Assembly: GCF_000482545.1 (NCBI RefSeq) | Contig: NZ_KI519455.1 | Span: 1,177,247 to 1,241,246 of the forward strand | DNA: 64,000 bases | Source of the DNA: Arthrobacter sp. 35W | GTDB lineage: Bacteria > Actinomycetota > Actinomycetes > Actinomycetales > Micrococcaceae | Direction of reading: 5' to 3' | Shown: positions 8,634 to 17,380 of the stretch, in pieces | How positions within the stretch are numbered: position 1 is the stretch's first letter | Layout: each line of letters starts with the position of its first letter | Notes under the pieces: generated by a model | What the model was told of the DNA's origin: nothing | Database searches by the model: none | Seen by the model: only the letters and a program-made list of their open reading frames with translations | Position numbers and translations under genes: made by a program

Positions 8634-9497
8634 CTAGCCCTGCTTCAGGGATTCGGCCAGCACCGCGGAGTCGACGGGCTCAAGGTTGTACTTCTTCAGG
8701 ATGGTCCCGTAGGTGCCGGCGGAGGTCAGGTTCGCCAGGCTCTTGGTGAGCGCCTCCTGCAGCTCCGCGTTGCCCTTCTGGACCGCGAGGCCGACGGCGA
8801 CGGGGTAGATGAGGGCGCCGGAGCTGATCTTCACGCGGCCGTTGGACTTCTCCACCACCGTGGTGGCCACGGCGGCGTCGGTCATCTGGGCATCAACCTG
8901 GTTGGACAGCAGGGCCTGGGTGGCCTCCGGGTCCGTGGGGAATTCCTGGACCGTGATGGCGTCCTTGCCATTGGTCTTGCACTTATCGCTCTCGGTGGTG
9001 GTCATGAGCTTGGCGATCACCGTCGCCGTCACCACCGAAACCCGCTTGCCACACAGCGACTGGGCATCGGCCAACGGTGCGGCGTCCTTGCCGACGATGA
9101 TCGAGTTGCCGGTCTGGAAGTAGGGGACAAAGTCCACTTCCTTGCTGCGGGCGGAGGAGACGTAGAGGGTGGAGGCAATGACGTCGTAGCGGTCGGCCTT
9201 GATGCCGGCCACGATCTGGGCAAAGCGGGTGTCGGCGAACTGCGCCTTGAGCCCCAGATCGGCGGCGACGGCGTTCATCACCTCGACGTCGAAGCCGGCG
9301 GGCTTGCCGTCCACCAGCATGTCGTAGGGCGGGTAGGTGAGGTCGACGCCGACGTTCAGCACGCCGGAGGTGTTGGTGGACACCGACGGCGACTTCCCGG
9401 CGTCGGCGGCCGGAGCGGACCCGCCGCAGGCGGAGAGGGTGAGGGCTGCGGCCAGGGCAGCACCGGTCAGAACGGAGATGCGGGTGAGATTCTTCAT
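8634..9497 (-). CDS. Amino acid ABC transporter substrate-binding lipoprotein
   Basis: The 287-residue extracellular solute-binding protein family 3 member begins MKNLTRISVLTGAALAAALT and ends its signal peptide at a lipobox LSACGG, so it is a membrane-anchored lipoprotein. The mature part has LNVGVDLTYPPYD, GFDVEVMNAVAADLGL and the usual two-lobe fold. The start at 9497 has AAGGAA about ten bases upstream and gives a proper signal peptide. It serves the fused permease-ATPase next to it. The M20 hydrolase upstream in the operon suggests an N-acylated or peptide-like amino acid as cargo (inference). Confidence 0.92.
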   Translation of the reverse strand: MKNLTRISVLTGAALAAALTLSACGGSAPAADAGKSPSVSTNTSGVLNVGVDLTYPPYDMLVDGKPAGFDVEVMNAVAADLGLKAQFADTRFAQIVAGIKADRYDVIASTLYVSSARSKEVDFVPYFQTGNSIIVGKDAAPLADAQSLCGKRVSVVTATVIAKLMTTTESDKCKTNGKDAITVQEFPTDPEATQALLSNQVDAQMTDAAVATTVVEKSNGRVKISSGALIYPVAVGLAVQKGNAELQEALTKSLANLTSAGTYGTILKKYNLEPVDSAVLAESLKQG

Positions 9498-9532
9498 GGG
9501 AGCAAAGTTCCTTTTCGCGTAGGGGGGAGCGC

Positions 9533-10678
9533 TTACTTGCACCAGAGGTTGACGGCGTTGGCGTAGATGTCGACGATTTGCCGATACTTGGCCAGTTCGA
9601 CCCACTCGTCGGCCCAGCTGTAGGGGGGAGTGCCGGGGCCGACGTTGACGGCCGGGATGCCGAACTGCTTCAGCGGCACCATGTCCGTCCAGAACTGGAT
9701 GCCTTGGTAGACGGGTTCTGTGCCCGTGGCGGCGACGGCGGCCGCCACGGTGGTGGAGATGTCAGAGGATTTGTCGATCTCGTACGGGAACCGCGGGCCG
9801 GAAAGCCAGTGGTCGCTGAACTCCACGGTGGCCTCGATGCGGGGATCGACGGCCTTGAGGTTCGCGATCATCTGCTCCACCTGGAGTTTGACGTCGTAGG
9901 GGTCCTGCGAGGGGAGCAGGCGGATGTCGCAGGTCATTTCGCAGCGGTCCGGCACCTGGTTGTGTTTGGTGCCGCCGTTGATGGTGCCGATGTTCAGATT
10001 GGGGCCGCCCGGAAGGTCCGGGTGCGGGGTGTAGGGCATCACGCCCTCGAGTTCGCGCATCGCCACGAGGATGGGTTCCATGGTCTCGATGGCGTTCAGG
10101 CCCAGCTCCTTGGCGGAGGTGTGCGCCTGCTTCCCGAAGGTGGTGATCTTCAGGTACGCGGCTCCGCGGTGCACGGTGCCGATGGTGTTGTCGGTGGGCT
10201 CGCCGCAGATGGCCGCATCGGCAGTGAAACCGGCCTCCAGCAGCGAGCGGGTCCCCACGCCACCCTCAAAATGACACGAAACACCCTGGAATATTACGTC
10301 GCCGCGGGGGCGCTCGCCGGAGGTGGCGATGCGGCGCATGACGGCCAGGGCCGCCGTCGTCGCGGCCTTCATGTCGGCGATTCCGGCACCATAGACGCGG
10401 CCGTTTTCGACCACCGGGCCGAAGGGGTCCTTGGTCCAGTCGGGGGAGGCTGCGTAGATGTCCAGGTGGCCGTTGAGAATCAGCGATTTTCCGCCGCCTG
10501 TACCGCGGATCCGCCCGCCAACGCTGGGCCGGCCGGGCATGGACTCGACCAATTCGACGTCGTCCACGCCCCAGGAAAGCATCTGCTCGGCCATGAATTC
10601 GGCCAGCTCCTTCTCCAGTCCCCACGTTGAATCGATGGCGAGCGTGTCGAACAAAAGCTGAAGATCGGGATCGATCAT
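9533..10678 (-). CDS. M20-family metallohydrolase (ArgE/DapE-like)
   Basis: The 381-residue zinc-dependent deacylase or peptidase has SLILNGHLDIYAASPDWTKD with the metal-binding His and catalytic Asp, GAGIADMKAATTAA with the bridging Asp, a dimerisation domain near residues 180-290 and a C-terminal WTDMVPLKQFGIPAVNVGPG with the last metal ligands region. It resembles acetylornithine deacetylase/succinyl-diaminopimelate desuccinylase proteins. I chose the ATG at 10678 because AAGGAG precedes it. It is the first gene of an operon with an amino acid importer, so it may release an amino acid from an imported N-acyl or peptide substrate. It is divergent from a LysR gene. The exact substrate cannot be read from sequence. 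Confidence 0.88.
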   Translation of the reverse strand: MIDPDLQLLFDTLAIDSTWGLEKELAEFMAEQMLSWGVDDVELVESMPGRPSVGGRIRGTGGGKSLILNGHLDIYAASPDWTKDPFGPVVENGRVYGAGIADMKAATTAALAVMRRIATSGERPRGDVIFQGVSCHFEGGVGTRSLLEAGFTADAAICGEPTDNTIGTVHRGAAYLKITTFGKQAHTSAKELGLNAIETMEPILVAMRELEGVMPYTPHPDLPGGPNLNIGTINGGTKHNQVPDRCEMTCDIRLLPSQDPYDVKLQVEQMIANLKAVDPRIEATVEFSDHWLSGPRFPYEIDKSSDISTTVAAAVAATGTEPVYQGIQFWTDMVPLKQFGIPAVNVGPGTPPYSWADEWVELAKYRQIVDIYANAVNLWCK

Positions 10679-10785
10679 GGTCTTCTCCTTGGGTCTAGCG
10701 ACTGCGTTGGCGCTGAGATCGACTATGCAGTGGAACACACACCGTGTAAAACAGATGTATTCGAAGAAGGGTTTCGGTTAAATCG
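10679..10785. promoter_or_regulatory. Divergent promoter region, M20 operon and LysR gene
   Basis: The 107 bp between divergent starts contain the minus-strand ribosome binding site of the M20 gene and an AT-rich half near 10738-10782 (ACACCGTGTAAAACAGATG, then GTTTCGGTTAAATCG), where a LysR protein would usually bind its own promoter and the divergent target. I cannot assign exact -35/-10 elements with confidence. Confidence 0.45.
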
Positions 10786-11703
10786 ATGTCTAACGTCAGT
10801 CTGCGCCAACTTGAGTACCTGATAGCCGCCGCGGAAACGGGAAGTGTAACGGCGGCCGCAGCACGCGTCTACCTTTCCCAGTCGGCAGTTTCGACGGCGT
10901 TGACCGACTTGGAAGAGGCCCTCGGGGTGCAGGTGTTCATCCGGCATCCGCGCGGACTGTCGCTGACCAATGTGGGCCAGCAGGTGCTCACCGATGCCCG
11001 CCGGCTGCTGGCCGGCATGGAGGACCTGCGCAACTCGGCGCGCGAGTCCAGCGAATCCCTCTCCGGCAAACTGGTGGTGGGCTGCTACAGCACGCTGGCG
11101 CCCATCCTGCTGCCGCGCGTCATTGCGGACTTCACCAAGAACCACCCCGGAGTGGACCTGAGCTTCATCGAGGGCTCCCACACCCAGATGGAGGAGCAGC
11201 TGCGCGACGGCTCGCTGGACCTGGCGATCATGTACGAATATGACTTCGGCAAGGGCCGTTTTTCCAAGGATTTGGCGGTCAGTGTGGTCGTCTCCACGCC
11301 GCCGTACGTCATCCTGCCGGAGCGCCACGAGCTGGCCAGCCGCGAGACGCTGACCCTGAAGGAGCTGGCTCCACAGCCGCTGATCCTGTTCGATCTGCCG
11401 CCGGGTGGGGACTACTTCCTGTCCTTCTTCAGTGCCGAGAACCTGATCCCGAACATCCGCTACCGCACCACCAGCTTCGAAATGGTGCGCGCGCTGGTGG
11501 CCCGCGGGCTGGGCTATTCCATCCTCAGCCAGCGCACCAACATCAACATGAGCTACGAGGGTCTGGGCTTTGTCACCCGCCCGCTGGCCGGCGCGCTGCC
11601 GGGGCTCAATGTGGGCGCCGTGCACCTGAACGGCGTGCGCCCCACCCGCCGCGCCGTGGCCTTCATCGACCAGTGCCGCACCTCGCTGGGCGCCCGGGCC
11701 TAG
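10786..11703 (+). CDS. LysR-family transcriptional regulator
   Basis: The 305-residue protein has the N-terminal LysR HTH with LEYLIAAAETGSVTAAAARV and YLSQSAVSTALTDLEEALG, then a periplasmic-binding-like effector domain from about residue 90 (LVVGCYSTLAPILLPRVI). It is divergent from the M20-transporter operon. 160 bp after it comes the flavin monooxygenase operon on the same strand. Its position makes it the likely regulator of both, and so the link that ties importer, hydrolases and oxygenase into one pathway (inference). The effector is probably a pathway intermediate. Confidence 0.9.
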   Translation: MSNVSLRQLEYLIAAAETGSVTAAAARVYLSQSAVSTALTDLEEALGVQVFIRHPRGLSLTNVGQQVLTDARRLLAGMEDLRNSARESSESLSGKLVVGCYSTLAPILLPRVIADFTKNHPGVDLSFIEGSHTQMEEQLRDGSLDLAIMYEYDFGKGRFSKDLAVSVVVSTPPYVILPERHELASRETLTLKELAPQPLILFDLPPGGDYFLSFFSAENLIPNIRYRTTSFEMVRALVARGLGYSILSQRTNINMSYEGLGFVTRPLAGALPGLNVGAVHLNGVRPTRRAVAFIDQCRTSLGARA

Positions 11704-11863
11704 CCGCACCTCCCCTCGCACGGCCAGCCGCCGTCGTCGTCCGCTTTGGTTGAGGTATCAAAAAAACCGAAGGCATTGGTCTGAAAGAACTGTTGGACAC
11801 ATATCGGCCTCGCTCCCAATACTGATTGCAGAACACACCGCATCTGCACAGAAGGAGCCAACG

Positions 11864-12469
11864 ATGTCTGTTTCAGCCGATAGCACCTCCGCGGACGCCC
11901 CGCCGGCCGCCCGACCCTACGATCCGTTCATCGCCGCGATGGGCGCCGTCGCCACCGGCGTCACGGTGGTGGCCACCGACGGCCCCACCGGCAAGTTCGC
12001 CCAGACGGTGAGCGCCATGTGCTCCGTCTCGGTGAACCCCCGCCTGGTGCTTGTCTGCATCAACAGCCGCAGCCCCATCAACGAGGCCATCCACGCCAAT
12101 GGGACGTTCACCGTCAACGTGCTGGGCAGCCAGCACGACCACGTGGCGGACACCTTTGCCGGCCGCCCCTGGCCCGGCAAGGATCCGTGGGACTTCAGCT
12201 GCGGCGAATGGGTGCCGGCCCCCTCGGGATCGCCGCGCATCCGCGACGCCGTCGCCAGCTTCGACTGCACCATCCACCAGGTGGTGGAGGCCGGCACCCA
12301 CCAGATCTACATCGGCGCCGTCACCGACGTCGAAACACACAGCGGGGACCCGCTGATCTACAGCGCCCAGACCTACGCCAAACCCCTCCCCGTCCCGCCG
12401 TCGGTCTTTGACGACTACCCCGGCTCGGGCCCCACCTACCGCAAGCACACCAAGGAGACCACCAAATGA
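11864..12469 (+). CDS. Flavin reductase component of a two-component monooxygenase
   Basis: The 201-residue flavin reductase-like (FMN-binding split barrel) protein has the family block GAVATGVTVVATDGPTGKFA followed by QTVSAMCSVSVNPRLVLVC and FTVNVLGSQHDHVADTFAG. It would reduce FMN or FAD with NAD(P)H and pass it to the oxygenase encoded next, as HpaC does for HpaB. GAAGGAG lies six bases before the ATG at 11864. Its stop overlaps the HpaB-like start (ATGA), which supports a functional pair. The N-terminal 20 residues are Ser/Ala/Pro-rich. Confidence 0.9.
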   Translation: MSVSADSTSADAPPAARPYDPFIAAMGAVATGVTVVATDGPTGKFAQTVSAMCSVSVNPRLVLVCINSRSPINEAIHANGTFTVNVLGSQHDHVADTFAGRPWPGKDPWDFSCGEWVPAPSGSPRIRDAVASFDCTIHQVVEAGTHQIYIGAVTDVETHSGDPLIYSAQTYAKPLPVPPSVFDDYPGSGPTYRKHTKETTK

Positions 12470-13929
12470 TCCGCACCGGAGATGAATACCGCGAGTCCAT
12501 CCGCGACGGCCGCAAGGTCTGGATCAACGGGGAAAAGGTCGACGACGTCACCACCCACCCGATGTTCAAGCCGATCGTGGATGTCCGCGCCCGGATCTAC
12601 GATCTGGCCCACGAGGACGCCACCCAGAAGGTGATGACCTACAAGGACGAGGCCACCGGTGGGCTGAACGCCATCGCCAACCGGCTCCCCACCACCCAGC
12701 AGGATTGGCACGACAAGCGCGCCGCCGTCGATCTGGTCCAGCGCGAGGCCGGCGGCGTCGTCACCCGGGTGGGCGATGAGACCATTGGCGAAATGTGGTC
12801 GCTCTACGACGGCCAGGACGTGCTCAACGAGGTGGATCCGCGCTTCTCCGAGAACATCCGCCGGCACATCGAAAAGTCGATCACCGCGGACCCGTTCCAC
12901 GTCTCCGCCAACACGGACCCCAAGGGCGACCGTTCCAAGGCCCCGCAGGACCAGGACCCGGACATGCTGCTCCATGTGGTCCGCGAAACCGACAACGGCA
13001 TTGTGGTCCGCGGCGCCAAGTACGAGACGGCCGCCGCGTACTCCAACCAGGCCTTCACCAAGCCCACCATCGCCAACTGGGGCAACAGCGAGCTCTCCGA
13101 CTACGCCGTCGGCTTCGTCATGGACATGGGCACGCCCGGGCTGAAGTTCATCTCCCGCAACGGCTTTGCCGGCAAGGGCCCGGCGGCGGACTACCCGCTC
13201 TCCAACCGGGTGGACGAGGTGGAATCGCTGGTGGTGTTCGACGACGTCGAGATCCCCTGGGAGGACGTGCTGTTCTACCGCCACACCAAGGCCGCGGCCT
13301 TCATCCGCTCCACCCTGCACCGCTACAGCGCCTTCCCGTTTGTCCAGCGCACGCTGCACCTGGCGGACCTGATGATCGGCGCCGCGCTGTGGAATGTGAA
13401 GCAGACCGGGCTGGAGAAGCAGCAGGCCGTGCAGGAGAAGCTGGCCCAGCTGGCGGTCTACCGCGAGGGCATCAACGCCCACCTGACCGCCGCCATCGCC
13501 AATGCCGAGACCAGCCCCGGCGGGCTGCTCATGCCCAACCAGTCGCTGCTCTACGCGGGCCGCGTCTCCGCGCTGTCCCAGCTGCCGGCCATGATGCACA
13601 TCGCCCGCGAGCTGTGCGGCGGCCAGATCTGCATCACGCCCGACGCCGCCACCTTCGGCAACCCCGAGGCCTCGCCGTGGCTGGAGAAGTTCTACTCCAT
13701 CAACGACAACTGGGTCTCCGAGGACCGCCGCAAGCTGCTCTCCTTTGCCCGCGACCTGCTCAACAGCGACTACGCCGGGCACCGCCTGACGTTCCAGCTG
13801 TTTGCGCAGTCCCCGCCCTTCGCCCAGTTGGGTGCCGTGTACCGGAACTTCGACTTCGAGGGTCCGCTGGATCTGGTGAAGTCCACCGCCGGACTGTCCG
13901 ACAAGATCCTCGGCCCGGTGCCGGACTGA
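12466..13929 (+). CDS. HpaB-family flavin-dependent monooxygenase
   Basis: The 487-residue protein belongs to the 4-hydroxyphenylacetate 3-hydroxylase family, which uses reduced FAD and oxygen to hydroxylate aromatic or heteroaromatic rings. It has the acyl-CoA-dehydrogenase-like fold. Recognisable segments are RTGDEYRESIRDGRKVWING at the N-terminus, VVRGAKYETAAAYSNQAF, FDDVEIPWEDVLFYRH and the C-terminal ARELCGGQICITPD. Family members include phenol, chlorophenol and pyrrole-2-carboxylate hydroxylases, so the substrate need not be 4-hydroxyphenylacetate. No homoprotocatechuate ring-cleavage genes follow; instead there are DUF1028, M20 and aspartate lyase genes, which argues for an N-containing substrate (inference). 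Confidence 0.93.
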   Translation: MIRTGDEYRESIRDGRKVWINGEKVDDVTTHPMFKPIVDVRARIYDLAHEDATQKVMTYKDEATGGLNAIANRLPTTQQDWHDKRAAVDLVQREAGGVVTRVGDETIGEMWSLYDGQDVLNEVDPRFSENIRRHIEKSITADPFHVSANTDPKGDRSKAPQDQDPDMLLHVVRETDNGIVVRGAKYETAAAYSNQAFTKPTIANWGNSELSDYAVGFVMDMGTPGLKFISRNGFAGKGPAADYPLSNRVDEVESLVVFDDVEIPWEDVLFYRHTKAAAFIRSTLHRYSAFPFVQRTLHLADLMIGAALWNVKQTGLEKQQAVQEKLAQLAVYREGINAHLTAAIANAETSPGGLLMPNQSLLYAGRVSALSQLPAMMHIARELCGGQICITPDAATFGNPEASPWLEKFYSINDNWVSEDRRKLLSFARDLLNSDYAGHRLTFQLFAQSPPFAQLGAVYRNFDFEGPLDLVKSTAGLSDKILGPVPD

Positions 13930-13978
13930 TGCCCGCCACCCGCCTCCACAGCAATACGCCATTCCAGGAAGGAACCCC

Positions 13979-14653
13979 GTGACGTTTTCCCTTGTAGCCC
14001 GCGACCCTCTGACCGGTGCGTTCGGCATGGTGGTCACCTCCTCCTCGCCCGCCGTTGCCGCCCGCTGCGTGCACCTGCGCCAGGGCGTGGGCGGTGCCGC
14101 CTCGCAGAACATCACCGATCCCGGTCTGGGCGGACAGCTGCTGGACCTGCTCGAATCCGGCACGCCGGCGGATGAGGCCATGGCCAAGCTGGTGGCCGGC
14201 ACGCCGGACATCAACTACCGCCAGCTCGGCTTGGTGGATGTCCACGGCCGCACGGCCTCCTTCAGCGGCTCCGGCACGCTGGGCGCGCACCGCACGGTGG
14301 AGGGCGACGGCGCCGTGGCGGCGGGAAATCTGCTCTCCTCCCTGGACGTGGTGGACGCGATCATGGACGCCTATTCCTCGGCGACGGGCGCCTTCGAGGC
14401 CCGGCTGCTGGCGGGCCTGGCCGCCGGACGCGACGCCGGAGGTGAGGAGGGGCCGCAGCATTCGGCGGGGCTCGTCGTCGTCGACCAGGCGGCCTGGCCC
14501 GTTACGGACCTGCGCGTGGACTGGGACGACGAGGACCCCATCGCCGCCCTGGGCCGGCTCTGGGAGCTGTGGGAGCCGCAGAAGATGGACTACTACATCC
14601 GGGCCATCGCGCCGGAGACGGCCCCCAGCTATGGTGTTCCGGGGGACCTGTGA
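13979..14653 (+). CDS. DUF1028-family (Ntn-hydrolase-like) protein
   Basis: The 224-residue DUF1028 protein has the family N-terminus TFSLVARDPLTGAFGMVV, GGAASQNITDPGLGGQLLDL and NYRQLGLVDVHG. DUF1028 proteins have a predicted Ntn-hydrolase-like fold with a nucleophile near the N-terminus; here the early residues are Met-Thr-Phe-Ser, so Thr2 or Ser4 could serve, but this is not established. AGGAAGGA precedes the GTG at 13979. Its stop overlaps the GTG of the next M20 gene (GTGA), so the two are coupled. In this operon it may hydrolyse an amide or ring intermediate from the upstream monooxygenase (inference). Confidence 0.85.
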   Translation: MTFSLVARDPLTGAFGMVVTSSSPAVAARCVHLRQGVGGAASQNITDPGLGGQLLDLLESGTPADEAMAKLVAGTPDINYRQLGLVDVHGRTASFSGSGTLGAHRTVEGDGAVAAGNLLSSLDVVDAIMDAYSSATGAFEARLLAGLAAGRDAGGEEGPQHSAGLVVVDQAAWPVTDLRVDWDDEDPIAALGRLWELWEPQKMDYYIRAIAPETAPSYGVPGDL

Positions 14654-15909
14654 ACAAGATGAAGGACATTGTCGGCGCCCGCGTCGACGCGCTCGAGGGG
14701 CGGCTGCTGGCGCTCTCGCACCGCCTGCATGCCAACCCGGAGGTTGCCTGGGCCGAGGTCAACGCCTCGGCCTGGGTGGCCGCCGAGCTGGCCGGCGTCG
14801 GGTTCACCGTGGAAAAGAACCTCTGTGGACTGCCGACGGCGTTTGCCGCCACGGTGGGCAGCGGCAGCCTGCATCTGGGCATCTGTGCCGAATACGACGC
14901 ACTGCCGGGGCTGGGGCATGCCTGCGGGCACAACATCATCGCCGCGGCGGCCGTGGGGGCGGCCGCCGCGCTGGCCCCGGTGGTCGACGCACTGGGCATC
15001 ACGCTCACCGTCTTCGGCACCCCGGCCGAGGAGGGCGGGGGTGGGAAGATCGAGCTGCTGGAGCGGGGCGCGTTCGACGGCGTGCACGCCGCCATGATGG
15101 TCCACCCGGGCCCGCTGGACGTCGCCCGGGCCGAGCCCTACGCCGTCTCGCACAGCAAGATCCGCTACCGGGGCAAGGCCAGCCACGCGGCCGCCTACCC
15201 CGAGCGCGGCGTGAATGCAGCGGACGCCTTCACCGTGGCGCAGGTGGCCATCGGGCTGCTGCGCCAGCAGTTGGAATCCGGCGTCCGCGTGCACGGCGTC
15301 GTCACCCATGGGGGAGATGCACCCAACGCGATCCCCGAGGTGACGGAGGGCCGCTGGTACGTGCGGGCCGGCTCGCTGGCCGAGCTGGCGGAGCTGGAGG
15401 AGAAGGTGGCGCGCTGCTTCGAGGCCGGCGCCCTGTCCACCGGCTGCGAGCTTCAGATCGAGGCGGAAAGCAAGCCCTACGCCGAGTTCGCCACGGATGA
15501 GGCGATGCTGGAGTTCTACGTCGCCAATGCCACAGCCCTGGGCCGGACGTTCACCACGTCGGGGCCGGACATGCGGATGAACCGTGCGTCCACCGACATG
15601 GGCAATGTGTCCCAGGTGCTGCCGGCCATCCATCCCTATATAGGGATCGATTCGCTGCCGGCGGTCAACCACCAGAAGGAATTTGCCGCCGCCGCCATCA
15701 CGGCCGCCGCGGACCGCGCCGTCGTCGACGCCGCCAAGGCGATGGCCCACACCTGCATCGACCTGGCCACGGATGCCGGGCTGCGCGCCCGGCTGGCCGG
15801 TCTTCTGGCGGAGCGGACCGCCGCCCGGCTCCTGACCGAAGCTGTTGCCCTGCCGCTGGATCCGTCCCTCGAACCTCCCCTGGAATTGGAGACAGCCGAT
15901 GTCCGCTGA
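14650..15909 (+). CDS. M20-family amidohydrolase (AbgB/HipO-like)
   Basis: The 419-residue M20D-type amidohydrolase has LSHRLHANPEVAWAEVNAS, LHLGICAEYDALPGLGHACG and the characteristic GHNIIAAAAVGAAAAL, which matches AbgB-like aminobenzoyl-glutamate or N-acyl amino acid hydrolases. FGTPAEEGGGGKIELLE gives the catalytic Glu pair, and SHAAAYPERGVNAADAF lies in the dimerisation region. The GTG at 14650 overlaps the DUF1028 stop. The product probably feeds the aspartate ammonia-lyase encoded next, whose start overlaps this gene by 11 bp. If so, the natural substrate could be an N-acyl-aspartate or similar compound (inference). Confidence 0.88.
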   Translation: MNKMKDIVGARVDALEGRLLALSHRLHANPEVAWAEVNASAWVAAELAGVGFTVEKNLCGLPTAFAATVGSGSLHLGICAEYDALPGLGHACGHNIIAAAAVGAAAALAPVVDALGITLTVFGTPAEEGGGGKIELLERGAFDGVHAAMMVHPGPLDVARAEPYAVSHSKIRYRGKASHAAAYPERGVNAADAFTVAQVAIGLLRQQLESGVRVHGVVTHGGDAPNAIPEVTEGRWYVRAGSLAELAELEEKVARCFEAGALSTGCELQIEAESKPYAEFATDEAMLEFYVANATALGRTFTTSGPDMRMNRASTDMGNVSQVLPAIHPYIGIDSLPAVNHQKEFAAAAITAAADRAVVDAAKAMAHTCIDLATDAGLRARLAGLLAERTAARLLTEAVALPLDPSLEPPLELETADVR

Positions 15910-17380
15910 TCCTTCTGTTGCTGCGAGCTCCGGCACCCGCCGGGAACACGACCTGATCGGCTGGCTCGATGTGCCGGCCGAGGCCTACTACGGCGTCCAC
16001 ACGGTGCGAGCCAGCCTGAACTTCCCCATCTCTGGGGTCTCGATCGGCCTCTACACGCATCTGGTGGCGGCGCTGGCCGACGTCAAGGAGGCGGCCGCCA
16101 CGACCAACCATGGGCTGGGCCTGCTGGACGGCCCGCGCACCGAGGCGATCGTTGCCGCCTGCCGGGAGATCCGCGCCGGGAAGCTGCACGAGCAGTTCAT
16201 CGTCGACGTCGTCCAGGGCGGCGCCGGCACCTCGACCAATATGAATGCCAACGAGGTGATCGCCAACCGCGCGCTGGAGCTGATGGGTGCGCAGCGCGGG
16301 CAGTACGAGCTGCTGCATCCGCTGGACCACGTGAACCTGGGCCAAAGCACCAACGACGTCTACCCGACCGCACTGCGCGTGGGCCTGCACCGCGCGGCGG
16401 AGGATCTGCTGGGGGCCATGGCCCTGCTGCGGGAATCCTTCGCGGCCAAGGCGCTGGAATTTGCCACGTATTTGAAGATGGGCCGCACCCAGCTCCAGGA
16501 CGCCGTGCCGATGACGCTGGGCCAGGAATTCGGCACCTTTGCCGTGATGATGGCGGAGGATGAACAGCGCCTGCGCGAGGCGATGGACCTGATCCGCGAG
16601 GTCAACCTCGGCGGCACGGCCATCGGCACCGGGCTGAACTCGCATGTGGACTACGCCCGGCTGGCCTGCGAGGCACTAGCGCGGATCAGCGGCGTCGACG
16701 TCGTTCCGGCGGGGGACTTGATCGAGGCGACGCAGGATGTGGGCGGGCTGGTCCAGCTGCACAGCGTGCTCAAGCGCATCGCCGTCAAACTTTCCAAGGT
16801 GGCCAACGATCTGCGGCTGCTTTCCTCCGGCCCGCGCGCCGGCTTCGGCGAGATCCAGCTGCCGGCCGTCCAGGCGGGATCTTCGATCATGCCCGGCAAG
16901 GTGAATCCGGTGATCCCCGAGGTGGTCAACCAGGTGGCCTATTCCGTGGTGGGCAACGACATCACCATCACGATGGCCGCCGAATCCGGGCAGCTGCAGC
17001 TCAACGCCTTTGAACCGGTGATGGCCCGGGCGCTGTTCTCCTCGCTGACGGAGCTGCGCTCGGCGTGCACCGTGCTGGCGACCCGCTGCGTGGACGGCAT
17101 CACCGCTGATCCGGATGCGCTGCTGGCCAGCGTGGAGCGGTCCATCGGACTGGTCACGGCGCTGGTTCCGTACCTCGGCTACAAGGCATCGACGGAGGTG
17201 GCGCAGCAGGCAATGGCCAGCGGTGCCAGCGTGGTGGACGTGGTCCGCGACAGGGGCCTGATGAGCGACGACGAACTCGCCGCCGTCCTCGGTTCCCCCC
17301 TCCTCCTCACCGCCCCCTCCCAACTGAGTAACACTTATCGCACACTTTCGGCCCCGGAACGTGTCACAACTGTCACCTAG
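15899..17380 (+). CDS. aspA: Aspartate ammonia-lyase
   Basis: The 493-residue enzyme belongs to the fumarase/aspartase superfamily and deaminates L-aspartate to fumarate. It has REHDLIGWLDVPAEAYYGV typical of AspA, GGAGTSTNMNANEVIANRAL, HVNLGQSTNDVYPTA and the superfamily signature GSSIMPGKVNPVIPE near residue 325. The ATG at 15899 overlaps the upstream hydrolase gene. The last 20 residues (from SQLSNTYRTLS) are unlike any aspartase tail: they are encoded by a copy of the P palindrome, which also supplies the TAG stop. The enzyme core is complete, so activity is expected. Fumarase class II is the alternative but the operon context and N-terminus favour aspartase. Confidence 0.88.
   Translation: MSADPSVAASSGTRREHDLIGWLDVPAEAYYGVHTVRASLNFPISGVSIGLYTHLVAALADVKEAAATTNHGLGLLDGPRTEAIVAACREIRAGKLHEQFIVDVVQGGAGTSTNMNANEVIANRALELMGAQRGQYELLHPLDHVNLGQSTNDVYPTALRVGLHRAAEDLLGAMALLRESFAAKALEFATYLKMGRTQLQDAVPMTLGQEFGTFAVMMAEDEQRLREAMDLIREVNLGGTAIGTGLNSHVDYARLACEALARISGVDVVPAGDLIEATQDVGGLVQLHSVLKRIAVKLSKVANDLRLLSSGPRAGFGEIQLPAVQAGSSIMPGKVNPVIPEVVNQVAYSVVGNDITITMAAESGQLQLNAFEPVMARALFSSLTELRSACTVLATRCVDGITADPDALLASVERSIGLVTALVPYLGYKASTEVAQQAMASGASVVDVVRDRGLMSDDELAAVLGSPLLLTAPSQLSNTYRTLSAPERVTTVT

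Noticed and set aside
12466-13929. Assigning the locus as the 4-hydroxyphenylacetate pathway
   Set aside because: No hpaDEFGHI-type ring-cleavage or aldehyde dehydrogenase genes follow; the family also hydroxylates other rings.
12436-14214. A 592-residue minus-strand open frame opposite the HpaB-like gene
   Set aside because: It is a shadow frame of the well-supported monooxygenase and DUF1028 genes, without family motifs or a ribosome site.
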